Shown: piece after piece, positions 22,672-29,179 of the stretch | Position numbering within the stretch: position 1 is the first letter of the stretch | How the letters are laid out: each line of letters begins with the position of its first letter | Source of the DNA: a virus | Virus record (IMG/VR): IMGVR_UViG_3300025508_000111 | Coordinates: 1 to 29,227 of that record | Direction: 5' to 3' (one strand) | Length of the DNA: 29,227 nucleotides | The notes under the pieces: model-generated | The model's database searches: none | Seen by the model: only the letters and a program-made list of their open reading frames with translations | What the model was told of the DNA's origin: nothing | Made by a program: the position numbers and the translations under genes

Positions 22672-23079
22672 ATGGAACAACAACAACTTTTAGAAGTCGC
22701 AAACGATTTGACCAACGACAACATTTGTGACCTGATTAATATGGTCGCGCCTCGGCTCGACGTTTACTTCGGTCTTTTAAACATGAGATGCCTCAGCTCT
22801 GGCGTTTCCTTTGCCTCAATGAACGGCACGATCATTCAGGTCAACTGCGAGACGGCAGATCTCAAAGACCTTGCGGATGATGATTTTATCGCCGGCGCAA
22901 TTGAGAAGACTACCTTGAAGGAATTGAGCAGGGCGAAGGTCTTGGCTAATTCGGCTCATGCGCTGGCTGAGAAGATTAATAAAGCAAGATTTGAGGGCAA
23001 AAAAATAAGCGACAAGCAAACGGTGAAGCTCTGCGAAGTGTTGGCCGTTCTTAATGGACTTTTGGAAGAAGCGGCTTAG
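22672..23079 (+). CDS. Hypothetical protein (135 aa) downstream of hammerhead ribozyme
   Basis: ATG 22672 is chosen over a GTG one codon earlier because the AAGGAG site (22660-22665) is 6 nt away. The product begins MEQQQLLEVANDLTNDNICD and has a central hydrophobic segment (LINMVAPRLDVYFGLLNMR), acidic DLKDLADDDF and a helical C-terminus ending LLEEAA. No family is recognised. The reading frame is flanked by a self-cleaving ribozyme on the 5' side and an intrinsic terminator on the 3' side, so the released RNA 22610-23092 would carry just this gene. Such proteins in phage early regions are usually accessory or host-takeover factors; this one is unassigned. Confidence 0.75.
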   Translation: MEQQQLLEVANDLTNDNICDLINMVAPRLDVYFGLLNMRCLSSGVSFASMNGTIIQVNCETADLKDLADDDFIAGAIEKTTLKELSRAKVLANSAHALAEKINKARFEGKKISDKQTVKLCEVLAVLNGLLEEAA

Positions 23080-23092
23080 GCCGCTTTTTTTT
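23069..23092 (+). terminator. Intrinsic terminator containing the stop codon
   Basis: AAGCGGC (23069-23075) pairs with GCCGCTT (23080-23086) around the loop TTAG, which includes the TAG stop of the upstream gene. Eight T residues (23085-23092) follow. This is a textbook rho-independent terminator and the fourth stop-in-loop hairpin in the window, the only one with a T-run. Confidence 0.88.
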
Positions 23093-23119
23093 GCCAGTAA
23101 TTTGACTTAGGATTAAGCT

Positions 23120-23296
23120 ATGCAAAGAGAATCAAACATACCAACCATCCGCGTGTTAGCGATGATCGATAAGATTGTCGATGAGGAAGACGACGATGTA
23201 AGAGCCTACGAGCTGAGCAGGATACACGACTACCTTGCGATGAAGTTCAACAGGGAAACCGGAAGGCTGGCAAGTGAAGAACTAAACAGGCTTTGA
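23120..23296 (+). CDS. Small acidic hypothetical protein (58 aa)
   Basis: Open frame of 58 codons from ATG 23120 with AGGA 7 nt upstream. The product is MQRESNIPTIRVLAMIDKIV, then DEEDDDVRAYELSRIHDYLA, then a basic end. It is helical and acidic. It lies just after the terminator of the previous gene and converges with the minus gene at 23282-23509, overlapping by 15 nt. No family is recognised. Small acidic phage proteins include DNA mimics and inhibitors, but nothing here proves that. Confidence 0.6.
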   Translation: MQRESNIPTIRVLAMIDKIVDEEDDDVRAYELSRIHDYLAMKFNRETGRLASEELNRL

Positions 23297-23509
23297 CTTT
23301 TTCTTTTCCTTTGCCTTTCTCTCTGCGTAATGAATGAGATTCTCACCAAACTTTTTCTCGAACCAATCAGACCAAGTCACTCGTCGGTGCGGCGGATTGT
23401 TCGGCGTGGCCTCGTGCCTTTTCTTCCAGACGCTTCGGGCAGCGTGATATTTAATATCTTCCGCCCACTTCGCTTCCCGCTCCCTTTCCTCTTTAGTTAA
23501 GGTCAGCAA
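23282..23509 (-). CDS. Small basic protein at end of replication operon (75 aa)
   Basis: Starts at TTG 23509, inside the 3' end of the nuclease gene (17-nt overlap), with AAGGAG 7 nt upstream on the minus strand; upstream in-frame codons belong to nuclease coding sequence, so the TTG start is preferred. The product (TLTKEEREREAKWAEDIKYH, HRRVTWSDWFEKKFGENLIH, KAKEKKKSKPV) is very basic at the end and Trp-rich. It could bind nucleic acid or the nuclease. It converges with a small plus-strand gene. I do not recognise the family. Confidence 0.65.
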   Translation of the reverse strand: MLTLTKEEREREAKWAEDIKYHAARSVWKKRHEATPNNPPHRRVTWSDWFEKKFGENLIHYAERKAKEKKKSKPV

Positions 23510-24263
23510 GGCCAAACTCCTTGATGCCTTCTTGATTGTATGGCAGGTAGAGGTCTTGCTCCCGGCACTTGATGCCAATGGCCATGGCTTGCTCATTCTG
23601 AGCGTCAGCATACGCTATGGCTTCGTCAGACAACGTGTATACGCAATAGGGATAGGGCGCTGCCTTTTCCTGAGCCAAGAAATAAAACTTCTCGGTCGGC
23701 AGGCCAACGGCTCGGCAACCAGCCAGATAATACGCAGCCTGCTGGTGGTATCGGAACGTGTTGATCGCGCTCCTGAATCCACGAGGTGAAGCGTCCCGGC
23801 AGGTCTTGAGATCCCAGATGTCTGTCCCGGTATGCCAGTCTAACTTGCCCTTGCAGGGTTGGCCGTTCCACATCCAGCAGAGCGTTAGCTCGACCCGATG
23901 ATCTGGCTCGGGTATGAAGTCAGAGACAACCTCCCGGCGCTCCATGCAGATGTCGTACATATCCTGCTTGCAGGGTGTCTTGTCACCAAGATCTTCCAGC
24001 CACTCGGCGTACTCTTGCTTGCCTGCCTTTGTGCGCCTATCGACTAACGGTTCGATCGCAAACTCATCGAAGAACTTGTGATGCTCCAAGAACACAGTGT
24101 GCTGCACCCGGCCCTCAAGCAGTGCCGGCGAGTTGTTGAACGTCCTGTTCTTCCAAGTGAACGGGCACTTAGCGATTGAGGTTAGGTCGTGTGATCTCCA
24201 TGCAGGGATCGAGTCGTAGGTAGGGTAGTCGAGGTCTTCGTAAATACCTTCTTTGAATTCCAT
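23493..24263 (-). CDS. PD-(D/E)XK exonuclease, RecE/DUF3799-like (256 aa)
   Basis: 256 residues. Motifs of RecE-type and related phage exonucleases appear in order: GRVQHTVFLE (H55), RVELTLCW (E125), KGKLDWHTG (D142), IWDLKTCRDAS (D151, K153) and YHQQAAYYLAG (Q174, Y178). The D...DxK set would bind catalytic metal ions. Such 5'-3' exonucleases resect double-stranded DNA ends for single-strand-annealing recombination with a partner SSB or annealase. The SSB-like gene in the same operon fits. The start at ATG 24263 follows AGGAAA in the structured leader. Length is near the minimum for the domain. Confidence 0.85.
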   Translation of the reverse strand: MEFKEGIYEDLDYPTYDSIPAWRSHDLTSIAKCPFTWKNRTFNNSPALLEGRVQHTVFLEHHKFFDEFAIEPLVDRRTKAGKQEYAEWLEDLGDKTPCKQDMYDICMERREVVSDFIPEPDHRVELTLCWMWNGQPCKGKLDWHTGTDIWDLKTCRDASPRGFRSAINTFRYHQQAAYYLAGCRAVGLPTEKFYFLAQEKAAPYPYCVYTLSDEAIAYADAQNEQAMAIGIKCREQDLYLPYNQEGIKEFGLADLN

Positions 24264-24335
24264 TGGGTTTCCTGATTAGTCCCGCCGAAGCGGCTCAGTG
24301 GACGGGAACACTGTTGGAGGGCCGTGATGGAACCC
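24264..24335 (-). other. Structured untranslated leader of nuclease gene
   Basis: Between the membrane microprotein and the nuclease, the minus-strand RNA can form an outer stem GGGUU/AACCC and two inner hairpins, CAGUG/CACUG with an 8-nt loop and CCGC-UUCG-GCGG with a stable UUCG tetraloop. The layout of one closing stem and two hairpins looks like a three-way junction. It resembles the hammerhead fold but lacks CUGAUGA. It may affect translation of the nuclease. Confidence 0.5.
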
Positions 24336-24443
24336 TTAGCCTAAACCAAATCCTAAAATCAATCCGATACCGAATGCTATCATCACAGCATATGAGGTAA
24401 AGATTGGGTGCTTTGCGTCAGCAATGATCTGTCGAATCCTCAT
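24336..24443 (-). CDS. 35-residue single-span membrane microprotein
   Basis: ATG 24443 overlaps the TGA stop of the HTH gene (ATGA), with GGAG 6 nt upstream in the HTH coding sequence, so translation is coupled. The 35-residue product is MRIRQIIADAKHPIFTSYAV, then MIAFGIGLILGFGLG. A basic amphipathic N-terminus is followed by one hydrophobic helix with GxGxxxGxGxG spacing, suited to helix-helix packing in the inner membrane. Function unknown. Holin-like or membrane-anchoring roles for the replication machinery are possible. The frame and start signals make it credible as a gene despite its size. Confidence 0.68.
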   Translation of the reverse strand: MRIRQIIADAKHPIFTSYAVMIAFGIGLILGFGLG

Positions 24444-24838
24444 GACTGCTCCAGCCGCTTGATCTCAGCGTCGATGTAGAAACGAATCTTCTTAGCATCA
24501 CGCAGTTCACTGCTATGCGACGACTGACCGTATCGATAGGTTGCCCTAAAGATCTCGCCAATCTGAGCGTTCATGTTCTTATAAGAAATCAGATCTTGCA
24601 GTTCCCGGGCCTTGAACGGCAGCTCGTAATAACGCGCTGTCGAGCCGTCAGAGACAGACAATACCTCGGCAACCTTGCGCTGGGCATTGTGCCAGTTCCG
24701 CAGGTTCTTGGCCGCTAGGCTCTTGCTAACGCCTAGCTCAGAGGCCAAGACTTCGGCCTTGGTATCACCATGCTGACTAAGGTAGTCAATGACTGAGTCG
24801 CTCTTTACCGACTTACGGTTATGCTTTTTATTCTTCAT
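24440..24838 (-). CDS. Helix-turn-helix DNA-binding protein (132 aa)
   Basis: 132 residues starting at ATG 24838, with AAGGGGGG overlapping the stop of the SSB-like gene. Residues 25-49 (DTKAEVLASELGVSKSLAAK, then NLRNW) have the helix-turn-helix pattern with Gly-Val-Ser at the turn. The rest is helical and charged and may dimerise. As the second gene of the replication operon it is a good candidate for a local regulator or replication accessory protein. It is also a candidate to bind the 24-bp dyads found at 22054-22077 and 25576-25599, which is inference. It ends in ATGA overlap with the microprotein. Confidence 0.75.
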   Translation of the reverse strand: MKNKKHNRKSVKSDSVIDYLSQHGDTKAEVLASELGVSKSLAAKNLRNWHNAQRKVAEVLSVSDGSTARYYELPFKARELQDLISYKNMNAQIGEIFRATYRYGQSSHSSELRDAKKIRFYIDAEIKRLEQS

Positions 24839-24849
24839 TGCCGCCCCCC

Positions 24850-25557
24850 TTAAAATGGAATGTCATCGTCAACGAATTCCTCGACGGCTGGCTCTGTCTT
24901 CTTCGCCTTCTTCTGTGGCTCGATCTCAGGTTCTGGGACGCCCTTCTTCATCGCGGCCTGAAGCTCGAAACATGGCTCAATCTTGTCCTTGCCGGGTTCG
25001 TCGCACCCACCGATCTGCCACTGCATAAACCGTGGTAGGCCGTCGAAAACATCGCAGGCAATCTTGCTGGCTTTGCCTGAGTTGCCGTTGAACTCATTGC
25101 AGTAATCCTCTAAGTCGAAGACAACCTGATCGTTTACCGTTGGAACTTTCTTTGCCCCACCATCGGCGCAGAACACGCCCTGCACCTTGGCGTTGCCGCC
25201 ACTGGTTAAACCGACATCGACCTTGCACGTTGTTCCCAAGATCTTGGTCAGGTCAAAGGATGCCAACTCTTCTTCGGTGAAAGATTTGTTACGCCATGCC
25301 TGTAAATGCTGCCGCAATTTTGCACGTTCATTCAGGCTTAACGTATACTGGCAGTTGATTGACATTGGTCGATCATCCGCCATACGAAGCTCGGGTAACT
25401 CCCAAAAGATAAAGACGTTGTGACGCTTGCTCACCTCGCCTTGATACTCGTTCAGTGTGGTTCCAGCATCCACCAACTTGTAGCAGATTGCGTTGTGTGT
25501 GCCAGTCGGGACTTGCTCGAAGTCTGATCCGCCGCCACCAGTTGCTATGATTCCCAT
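24850..25557 (-). CDS. Phage SSB-like protein (DUF669-type) with bacterial SSB C-terminal tip
   Basis: ATG 25557 is chosen because AAGGAAA precedes it; upstream in-frame codons lie in promoter DNA. The 235-residue product (GGSDFEQVPTGTHNAICYKL, NVFIFWELPELRMADDRPMS, FDLTKILGTTCKVDVGLTSG) has the pattern of phage DUF669-like replication-associated proteins. The last six residues, DDDIPF, are the same as the tip of E. coli SSB, which binds host and phage genome-maintenance proteins. The Pro/Lys/Glu-rich linker before it is also SSB-like. It probably coats single-stranded DNA and recruits partners; the fold assignment is less certain than the tip. Confidence 0.8.
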   Translation of the reverse strand: MGIIATGGGGSDFEQVPTGTHNAICYKLVDAGTTLNEYQGEVSKRHNVFIFWELPELRMADDRPMSINCQYTLSLNERAKLRQHLQAWRNKSFTEEELASFDLTKILGTTCKVDVGLTSGGNAKVQGVFCADGGAKKVPTVNDQVVFDLEDYCNEFNGNSGKASKIACDVFDGLPRFMQWQIGGCDEPGKDKIEPCFELQAAMKKGVPEPEIEPQKKAKKTEPAVEEFVDDDIPF

Positions 25558-25566
25558 CGTTTTTCC

Positions 25567-25620
25567 TTGTGTGTTTGCAAAATGTTGTACTATTATGCAC
25601 ATCTGGGAAAACGTGATCAA
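25567..25620. promoter_or_regulatory. Overlapping divergent promoters of SSB-like and primase-helicase genes
   Basis: For the primase-helicase, TTGTGT (25567-25572) and TATTAT (25591-25596) are spaced by 18 bp. For the SSB-like gene on the minus strand, TTGATC (25615-25620) and CATAAT (25592-25597) are spaced by 17 bp. The -10 boxes overlap almost base for base on opposite strands, so RNA polymerase can use only one promoter at a time. The operator-like dyad at 25576-25599 covers both -10 boxes. Confidence 0.6.
25576..25599. promoter_or_regulatory. 24-bp dyad, operator-like (copy B)
   Basis: TGCAAAAT (25576-25583) and ATTATGCA (25592-25599) are inverted arms with one mismatch, separated by 8 bp. 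Copy A at 22054-22077 has the same arm length and spacing. The position over the divergent -10 boxes suggests a repressor that shuts both promoters. Confidence 0.55.
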
Positions 25621-25632
25621 GGTGAATTTTAC

Positions 25633-27789
25633 ATGGGATTAAAAATAACTGACGGCAAAAGCAAAGACTTCAGCCGGCCATTGAGTGGTGACCTGCGAGG
25701 TGAGTTCGAGTCTTTTCTTTTGTCGAATGGTATGACGGTAGAGTCAAAGAAGGGGTTAGTCATAGGCGGTGACATTGGCCGCGCCTACATGGACGTTGGT
25801 GGCAAGCAGAAGCTCGTCGGGTGGTATCAGGTGTGGTTGGATCAGGACGTACCCTTCGGTCGCTGTGGTGACCGCACGGTGAGCAACGATGAGCCGACCG
25901 CGACTTGGAAGCCTGACAATGCGGTGAACCATAAGATGACCGACGAGGAGCGCGAGCAGATCAGGATGCTCTCGGAGGAGAAGGCCAAAGAGACCGAGCA
26001 GAATCAACGTGAAGCCGCAAGGCTTGCGAAGGAGCGGTGGGATAGCTACCCCGAAGCGACTGAGGACAACCTATACCTTCAGCGCAAGGGTGTAGAGAAC
26101 CATGGTCTCAGGCAGCGGGGCAATCGTCTGGTTTTGCCCATGCTTGATAAGAAGCTTGAGATCGTTGGGTTGCAGTACATCGACGGCGATGGCCAGAAGC
26201 TTTTTATGAAGCACAGCAAGAAGGCTGGATCATTCTTTGTCATCGACCCACAGCAGATGCGGACGGCGCACACCATTAATTATGTCGAGGGATATGCCAC
26301 GGGTGCGAGTTACTACGCAGACCTTGGTCAGCCCGTGGTTATCTGTTTCGACGCATACAATCTATCCCCAGTCGCAGAGACAATCAGCGGATGGTTTCCC
26401 GAGGCTAAGCATGTCTTCATTGCCGACTGTGATGACACCAAGACGGGCGAGGTTGAGGCAGTCAAAGCCGCACAGGTGGTGCGTCGTATCGGCGCTCAGG
26501 CCGAGGTTCTGATACCCCAGAGCAAGGGTGACTACAACGACCACGCGCTGGAGGGTGAGCTGCTTCCCGACTTGAACAAGGTTGATGTGCCGATCGAGTA
26601 CCAGTGGAACACCAGCGAGAAGGGCCGAATGCTAAACACTAAGGACAATGTTCGGGGTGTGCTGACGGTCAATCAGATTGATGTGCGCTACAACGTGATC
26701 AAGAAGGCGATGGAGATCAACATACCGCACAGCAACTTCATAGCCGATATGCGTGACGAGTCGAGCCTGATCGAGATCGAAGACCGTTGTATCCAGATTG
26801 GAGTGCCGCACCAGAAGGTGCGAGACTACCTAAAGCTCTTAGCCAAGGAGTACAACCCTGTTAAGGAATGGATCGAGAGTAGGCCATGGGATGGCCGCAG
26901 TAGGATGCAGGAGTTCCTGAGCACGATCAAGAGCACCAACGAGCCATTGAAGGAAATGCTGATGACCAAGTGGCTTATCGGTTGCGTGGCCGCAGCGTGT
27001 GAGCCAAACGGTGTATCCCTCGAAGGCATCTTGGTCTTTCAGGGCGCTCAGGGGCTAGGTAAGACCCTCTGGTTTAAGCGTTTGGCGGATTACGAGAAGG
27101 GCTGGCTGTTAGAGGGTGCGACACTGAACCCGAATGACAAGGACAGCGTGAAGCAGGTTGTGAGCCACTGGGTAGCAGAGCTGGGTGAGCTGGGCAGCAC
27201 GTTCAAGAGGGCGGACATAGACTCTCTCAAGCAGTTCACGGGCAAGAAGGTGGACGAGCTGCGCCTACCCTATGATCGGGCCAGCACCACGTACCAGCGC
27301 AGAACCGCATTCTACGGCAGCGTCAACGAGCGTGAGTTCCTGATTGATACCACAGGTAACAGACGGTTCTGGGTCGTCGCCGTGACCGATATCAATGCAA
27401 ACCATGGGATCGACATGCAGCAGTTGTGGGCGGAGATCAGGGAGACGCTGTACCAGAAGGAGAGCTGGTATCTCAACGCAGAGGAGCGCGAGATGCTCCA
27501 GAGCAGCAACGAGACCTACCGCACCCAGAGCACCGTCGAAGATCTAATCCTCGAACACGTACACTTCCAGAGCCAGAACACCAAGCCAGTTCAGATGACA
27601 AAGCTGCTCCGAGACCTCGGAATCAGTCAACCAAGGATGCCGGATATCAAGGATGCAAGCAGGGTACTGGCGCAGTTTGGGCTAGAACCTCGCAAAAGTA
27701 ATGGCAAAAAAGTGTACGACTTGGACTACACGAAGGTCGAGATTGGGAGTGCGGACAAGTTTAGTGATAGCTGGGGCAAGGATTTCTAA
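25633..27789 (+). CDS. Toprim/VirE-family primase-helicase (718 aa)
   Basis: ATG 25633 gives MGLKITDGKSKDFSRPLSGD; AAGGTGA lies upstream and the frame before it is promoter DNA. The N-terminal third has a primase-like region with a Toprim motif: VEGYATG (E219) and ADCDD (D265, D267). The C-terminal half is a VirE/VapE-type P-loop helicase: FQGAQGLGKTLWF Walker A at about 471-478, WVAELGEL acidic Walker B-like at about 514-520, and SVNEREFLIDTTGNRRFWVV at 563-582. It would prime and unwind DNA at the replication fork, as in P4 alpha-type proteins. It is divergent from the SSB-like gene and followed by an origin-like region. Confidence 0.88.
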   Translation: MGLKITDGKSKDFSRPLSGDLRGEFESFLLSNGMTVESKKGLVIGGDIGRAYMDVGGKQKLVGWYQVWLDQDVPFGRCGDRTVSNDEPTATWKPDNAVNHKMTDEEREQIRMLSEEKAKETEQNQREAARLAKERWDSYPEATEDNLYLQRKGVENHGLRQRGNRLVLPMLDKKLEIVGLQYIDGDGQKLFMKHSKKAGSFFVIDPQQMRTAHTINYVEGYATGASYYADLGQPVVICFDAYNLSPVAETISGWFPEAKHVFIADCDDTKTGEVEAVKAAQVVRRIGAQAEVLIPQSKGDYNDHALEGELLPDLNKVDVPIEYQWNTSEKGRMLNTKDNVRGVLTVNQIDVRYNVIKKAMEINIPHSNFIADMRDESSLIEIEDRCIQIGVPHQKVRDYLKLLAKEYNPVKEWIESRPWDGRSRMQEFLSTIKSTNEPLKEMLMTKWLIGCVAAACEPNGVSLEGILVFQGAQGLGKTLWFKRLADYEKGWLLEGATLNPNDKDSVKQVVSHWVAELGELGSTFKRADIDSLKQFTGKKVDELRLPYDRASTTYQRRTAFYGSVNEREFLIDTTGNRRFWVVAVTDINANHGIDMQQLWAEIRETLYQKESWYLNAEEREMLQSSNETYRTQSTVEDLILEHVHFQSQNTKPVQMTKLLRDLGISQPRMPDIKDASRVLAQFGLEPRKSNGKKVYDLDYTKVEIGSADKFSDSWGKDF

Positions 27790-27809
27790 GGGTATGTCAA
27801 TTGATACCC
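27790..27809. repeat. GGGTAT inverted repeat at start of origin-like region
   Basis: GGGTAT (27790-27795) and ATACCC (27804-27809) flank the loop GTCAATTG and start one base after the stop of the primase-helicase. It may act as a weak terminator or as a paired origin element; no T-run follows. Confidence 0.5.
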
Positions 27810-27979
27810 TATTTGAATGTATTATAAGTGCTTGAAATACTTAATGTTCTTAACAGGGTAGGGTAGGGTATCTTAAATAAAATATAAATATATATATATA
27901 GTAATGGGTATGGACAGTGGGGAGTGCTCATAGAGGTTTTAAAAAAGTTTTGATGCGCTGTACCCTGCCCCCTGTACCC
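27790..27979. other. Candidate replication origin with GGGTA/TACCC iterons
   Basis: Eight GGGTA or TACCC motifs lie within 190 bp: 27790-27794, 27805-27809, 27856-27860, 27861-27865, 27866-27870, 27906-27910, 27961-27965 and 27975-27979. Three are in direct tandem. An A/T-only stretch of more than 25 bp (27873-27901) could serve as an unwinding element. The region follows the primase-helicase and precedes TerS. Iterons next to an AT-rich element and an initiator gene are typical origin architecture; initiation here has not been shown. Confidence 0.5.
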
Positions 27980-27997
27980 TAATGAGGGAGAAGGCGG

Positions 27998-28204
27998 ATG
28001 GAGAGGTTCGTGTATGATCAGGAATCGGGTGAGGAAAACAACTTCAGGCGATGGAGGTTGATGAACTCAGACGAGCGGGAGAGCGTCAGAGAAGCGCCTC
28101 TTTCAGAGGAAGAGGCGCGGGTAGTGTTCAACAGATTAAGGAGCAACAAATGGCTGACGACAAGCCCAAACGGGGAAGGCCAAGGAAAGAACGCAAGCAG
28201 TTAG
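27998..28204 (+). CDS. Small charged hypothetical protein overlapping TerS (68 aa)
   Basis: Sixty-eight codons from ATG 27998 with GAGGGAGAAGG upstream, a strong ribosome-binding site. The product is highly charged (MERFVYDQESGEENNFRRWR, then MNSDERESVREAPLSEEEAR) with a Ser/Gly-rich end. It overlaps the start of TerS by 55 nt in another frame, so the end may be a by-product of TerS coding. The early part and start signals argue for a real gene. Function unknown. Confidence 0.55.
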   Translation: MERFVYDQESGEENNFRRWRLMNSDERESVREAPLSEEEARVVFNRLRSNKWLTTSPNGEGQGKNASS

Positions 28205-28677
28205 TGGAGACGCCGAAGTCATTCTTAGCGGATGACGAGGCAGGGATCACTGACATGCAGACAGCGTTCGTCTGGCATTACACCGAGGGCGCGTGTGGAC
28301 AGACAGAAGCGGCACGAAGGGCTGGGTTCTCATTCCCGGCAAGCGCCGCGACCAAGATGCTCAACGGCAAGGACTTCCCGAAGGTCACGCGAGCGGTTCG
28401 CATCAAGCAGGATGAGTTGCGGGAGAAATACGCGATCACGCCGCAGAAGACTGGGGCGATGCTGTGGAACATTGCGGAGACGGCTTTCGAGACAGGAGCG
28501 TACAACGCAGCGGTGAGCGCAGTGAAGGAGTTGAACCAGCTTGCGGGGCTGACGATCCACCGCAGCCAGAACTTGAACATCAACGCAGACTTGCAGAAGA
28601 TGAACAAGGAAGACATCAAGCATCGGCTGAATGAACTGCTGGGTGTGGAGGCGGAGTTCGACGACAAAGACCATTAA
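28150..28677 (+). CDS. terS: Terminase small subunit (175 aa)
   Basis: ATG 28150 is preferred over an upstream in-frame start because AAGGAG sits 6 nt away and the conserved sequence starts here. It has a basic N-terminus (MADDKPKRGRPRKERKQLVE, AT-hook-like), then MQTAFVWHYTEGACGQTEAA and RRAGFSFPASAATKML, the conserved HTH core of terminase_2-type small subunits. The remainder is helical oligomerisation and an acidic tail (LLGVEAEFDDKDH). TerS recognises the packaging site on viral DNA and stimulates the large subunit. The large subunit would normally follow but is not present in the remaining 550 bp. Confidence 0.85.
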   Translation: MADDKPKRGRPRKERKQLVETPKSFLADDEAGITDMQTAFVWHYTEGACGQTEAARRAGFSFPASAATKMLNGKDFPKVTRAVRIKQDELREKYAITPQKTGAMLWNIAETAFETGAYNAAVSAVKELNQLAGLTIHRSQNLNINADLQKMNKEDIKHRLNELLGVEAEFDDKDH

Positions 28678-28905
28678 CCTTGTCGGCTTCGCGCATTCCG
28701 AAAAAGAACCTCGTCTTGGCCCCGCCTCCCGCCCGACCCCTCAAAATTCTACAAAAATGCTGATTTTGCCCTTTTTTCGGGGAATTCCCTGCAAAAACAA
28801 TGACTTACGCAGGACGCAGAGGTTGTTCTGGTTGCGCCAAGACTGCGCGGCTCTGAGCAGGGGCGATACGGCATGCGTCATGACCGCGTCCTGCATGGTT
28901 TATGT

Positions 28906-28932
28906 GCCCTCAGAGCGCCCTCAGAGGCCTCT
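28906..28932. repeat. Tandem GCCCTCAGAG repeats with overlapping palindrome
   Basis: GCCCTCAGAG occurs at 28906-28915 and 28917-28926, an 11-bp period, and runs into the palindrome AGAGGCCTCT (28923-28932). Short direct repeats near TerS are typical of TerS-binding packaging sites, so this is a candidate pac element. Confidence 0.5.
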
Positions 28933-29115
28933 CAGGCGCACCCAAGCGCGAGCAAAGGAACCCTATGGGGCAGGAAAAAGGGGCTGAAATCGCGTTAGAT
29001 TGCGACCCCCACACCCCCCTTTTTGGCGACCGCCTGTGGCGCGATAGCTATAGCAAGGTTTTACGCACCCAGTCACCAAAATTCTGTATGAGGTATTGTT
29101 TGCTTAGAAAGGAAC

Positions 29116-29179
29116 CCTGCCCTTCAGTTTTTTGTTAAGGGGAACAAAAACTGATGACGGCTGAGCAGGATTTTTTTTT
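29116..29179 (+). terminator. Strong intrinsic terminator without an upstream gene
   Basis: An inner stem (TCAGTTTTTTGTT, 29124-29136, with AACAAAAACTGA, 29143-29154, one bulge) closes on the loop AAGGGG. An outer CCTGC/GCAGG pair (29116-29120 and 29165-29169) extends it, and nine T residues follow at 29171-29179. It would end plus-strand transcription from TerS or from a noncoding RNA in 28680-29115. Confidence 0.75.

Noticed and set aside
24264-24335. Calling the nuclease leader a hammerhead ribozyme
   Set aside because: Helix layout is similar and it ends GGAAACCC, but CUGAUGA is absent, so self-cleavage is not expected.
28631-28987. Open frame of 118 codons overlapping the end of TerS
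   Set aside because: Begins inside TerS, low-complexity Arg/Pro/Thr composition and no start signals.
28902-29138. Open frame of 78 codons on the plus strand after TerS
   Set aside because: Odd composition (many Cys, Pro, Arg), no ribosome-binding site, and it runs into the terminator stem.
29151-29157. CTGATGA near the right end as a hammerhead core
   Set aside because: It is part of the terminator stem; no GAAA follows at a suitable distance.
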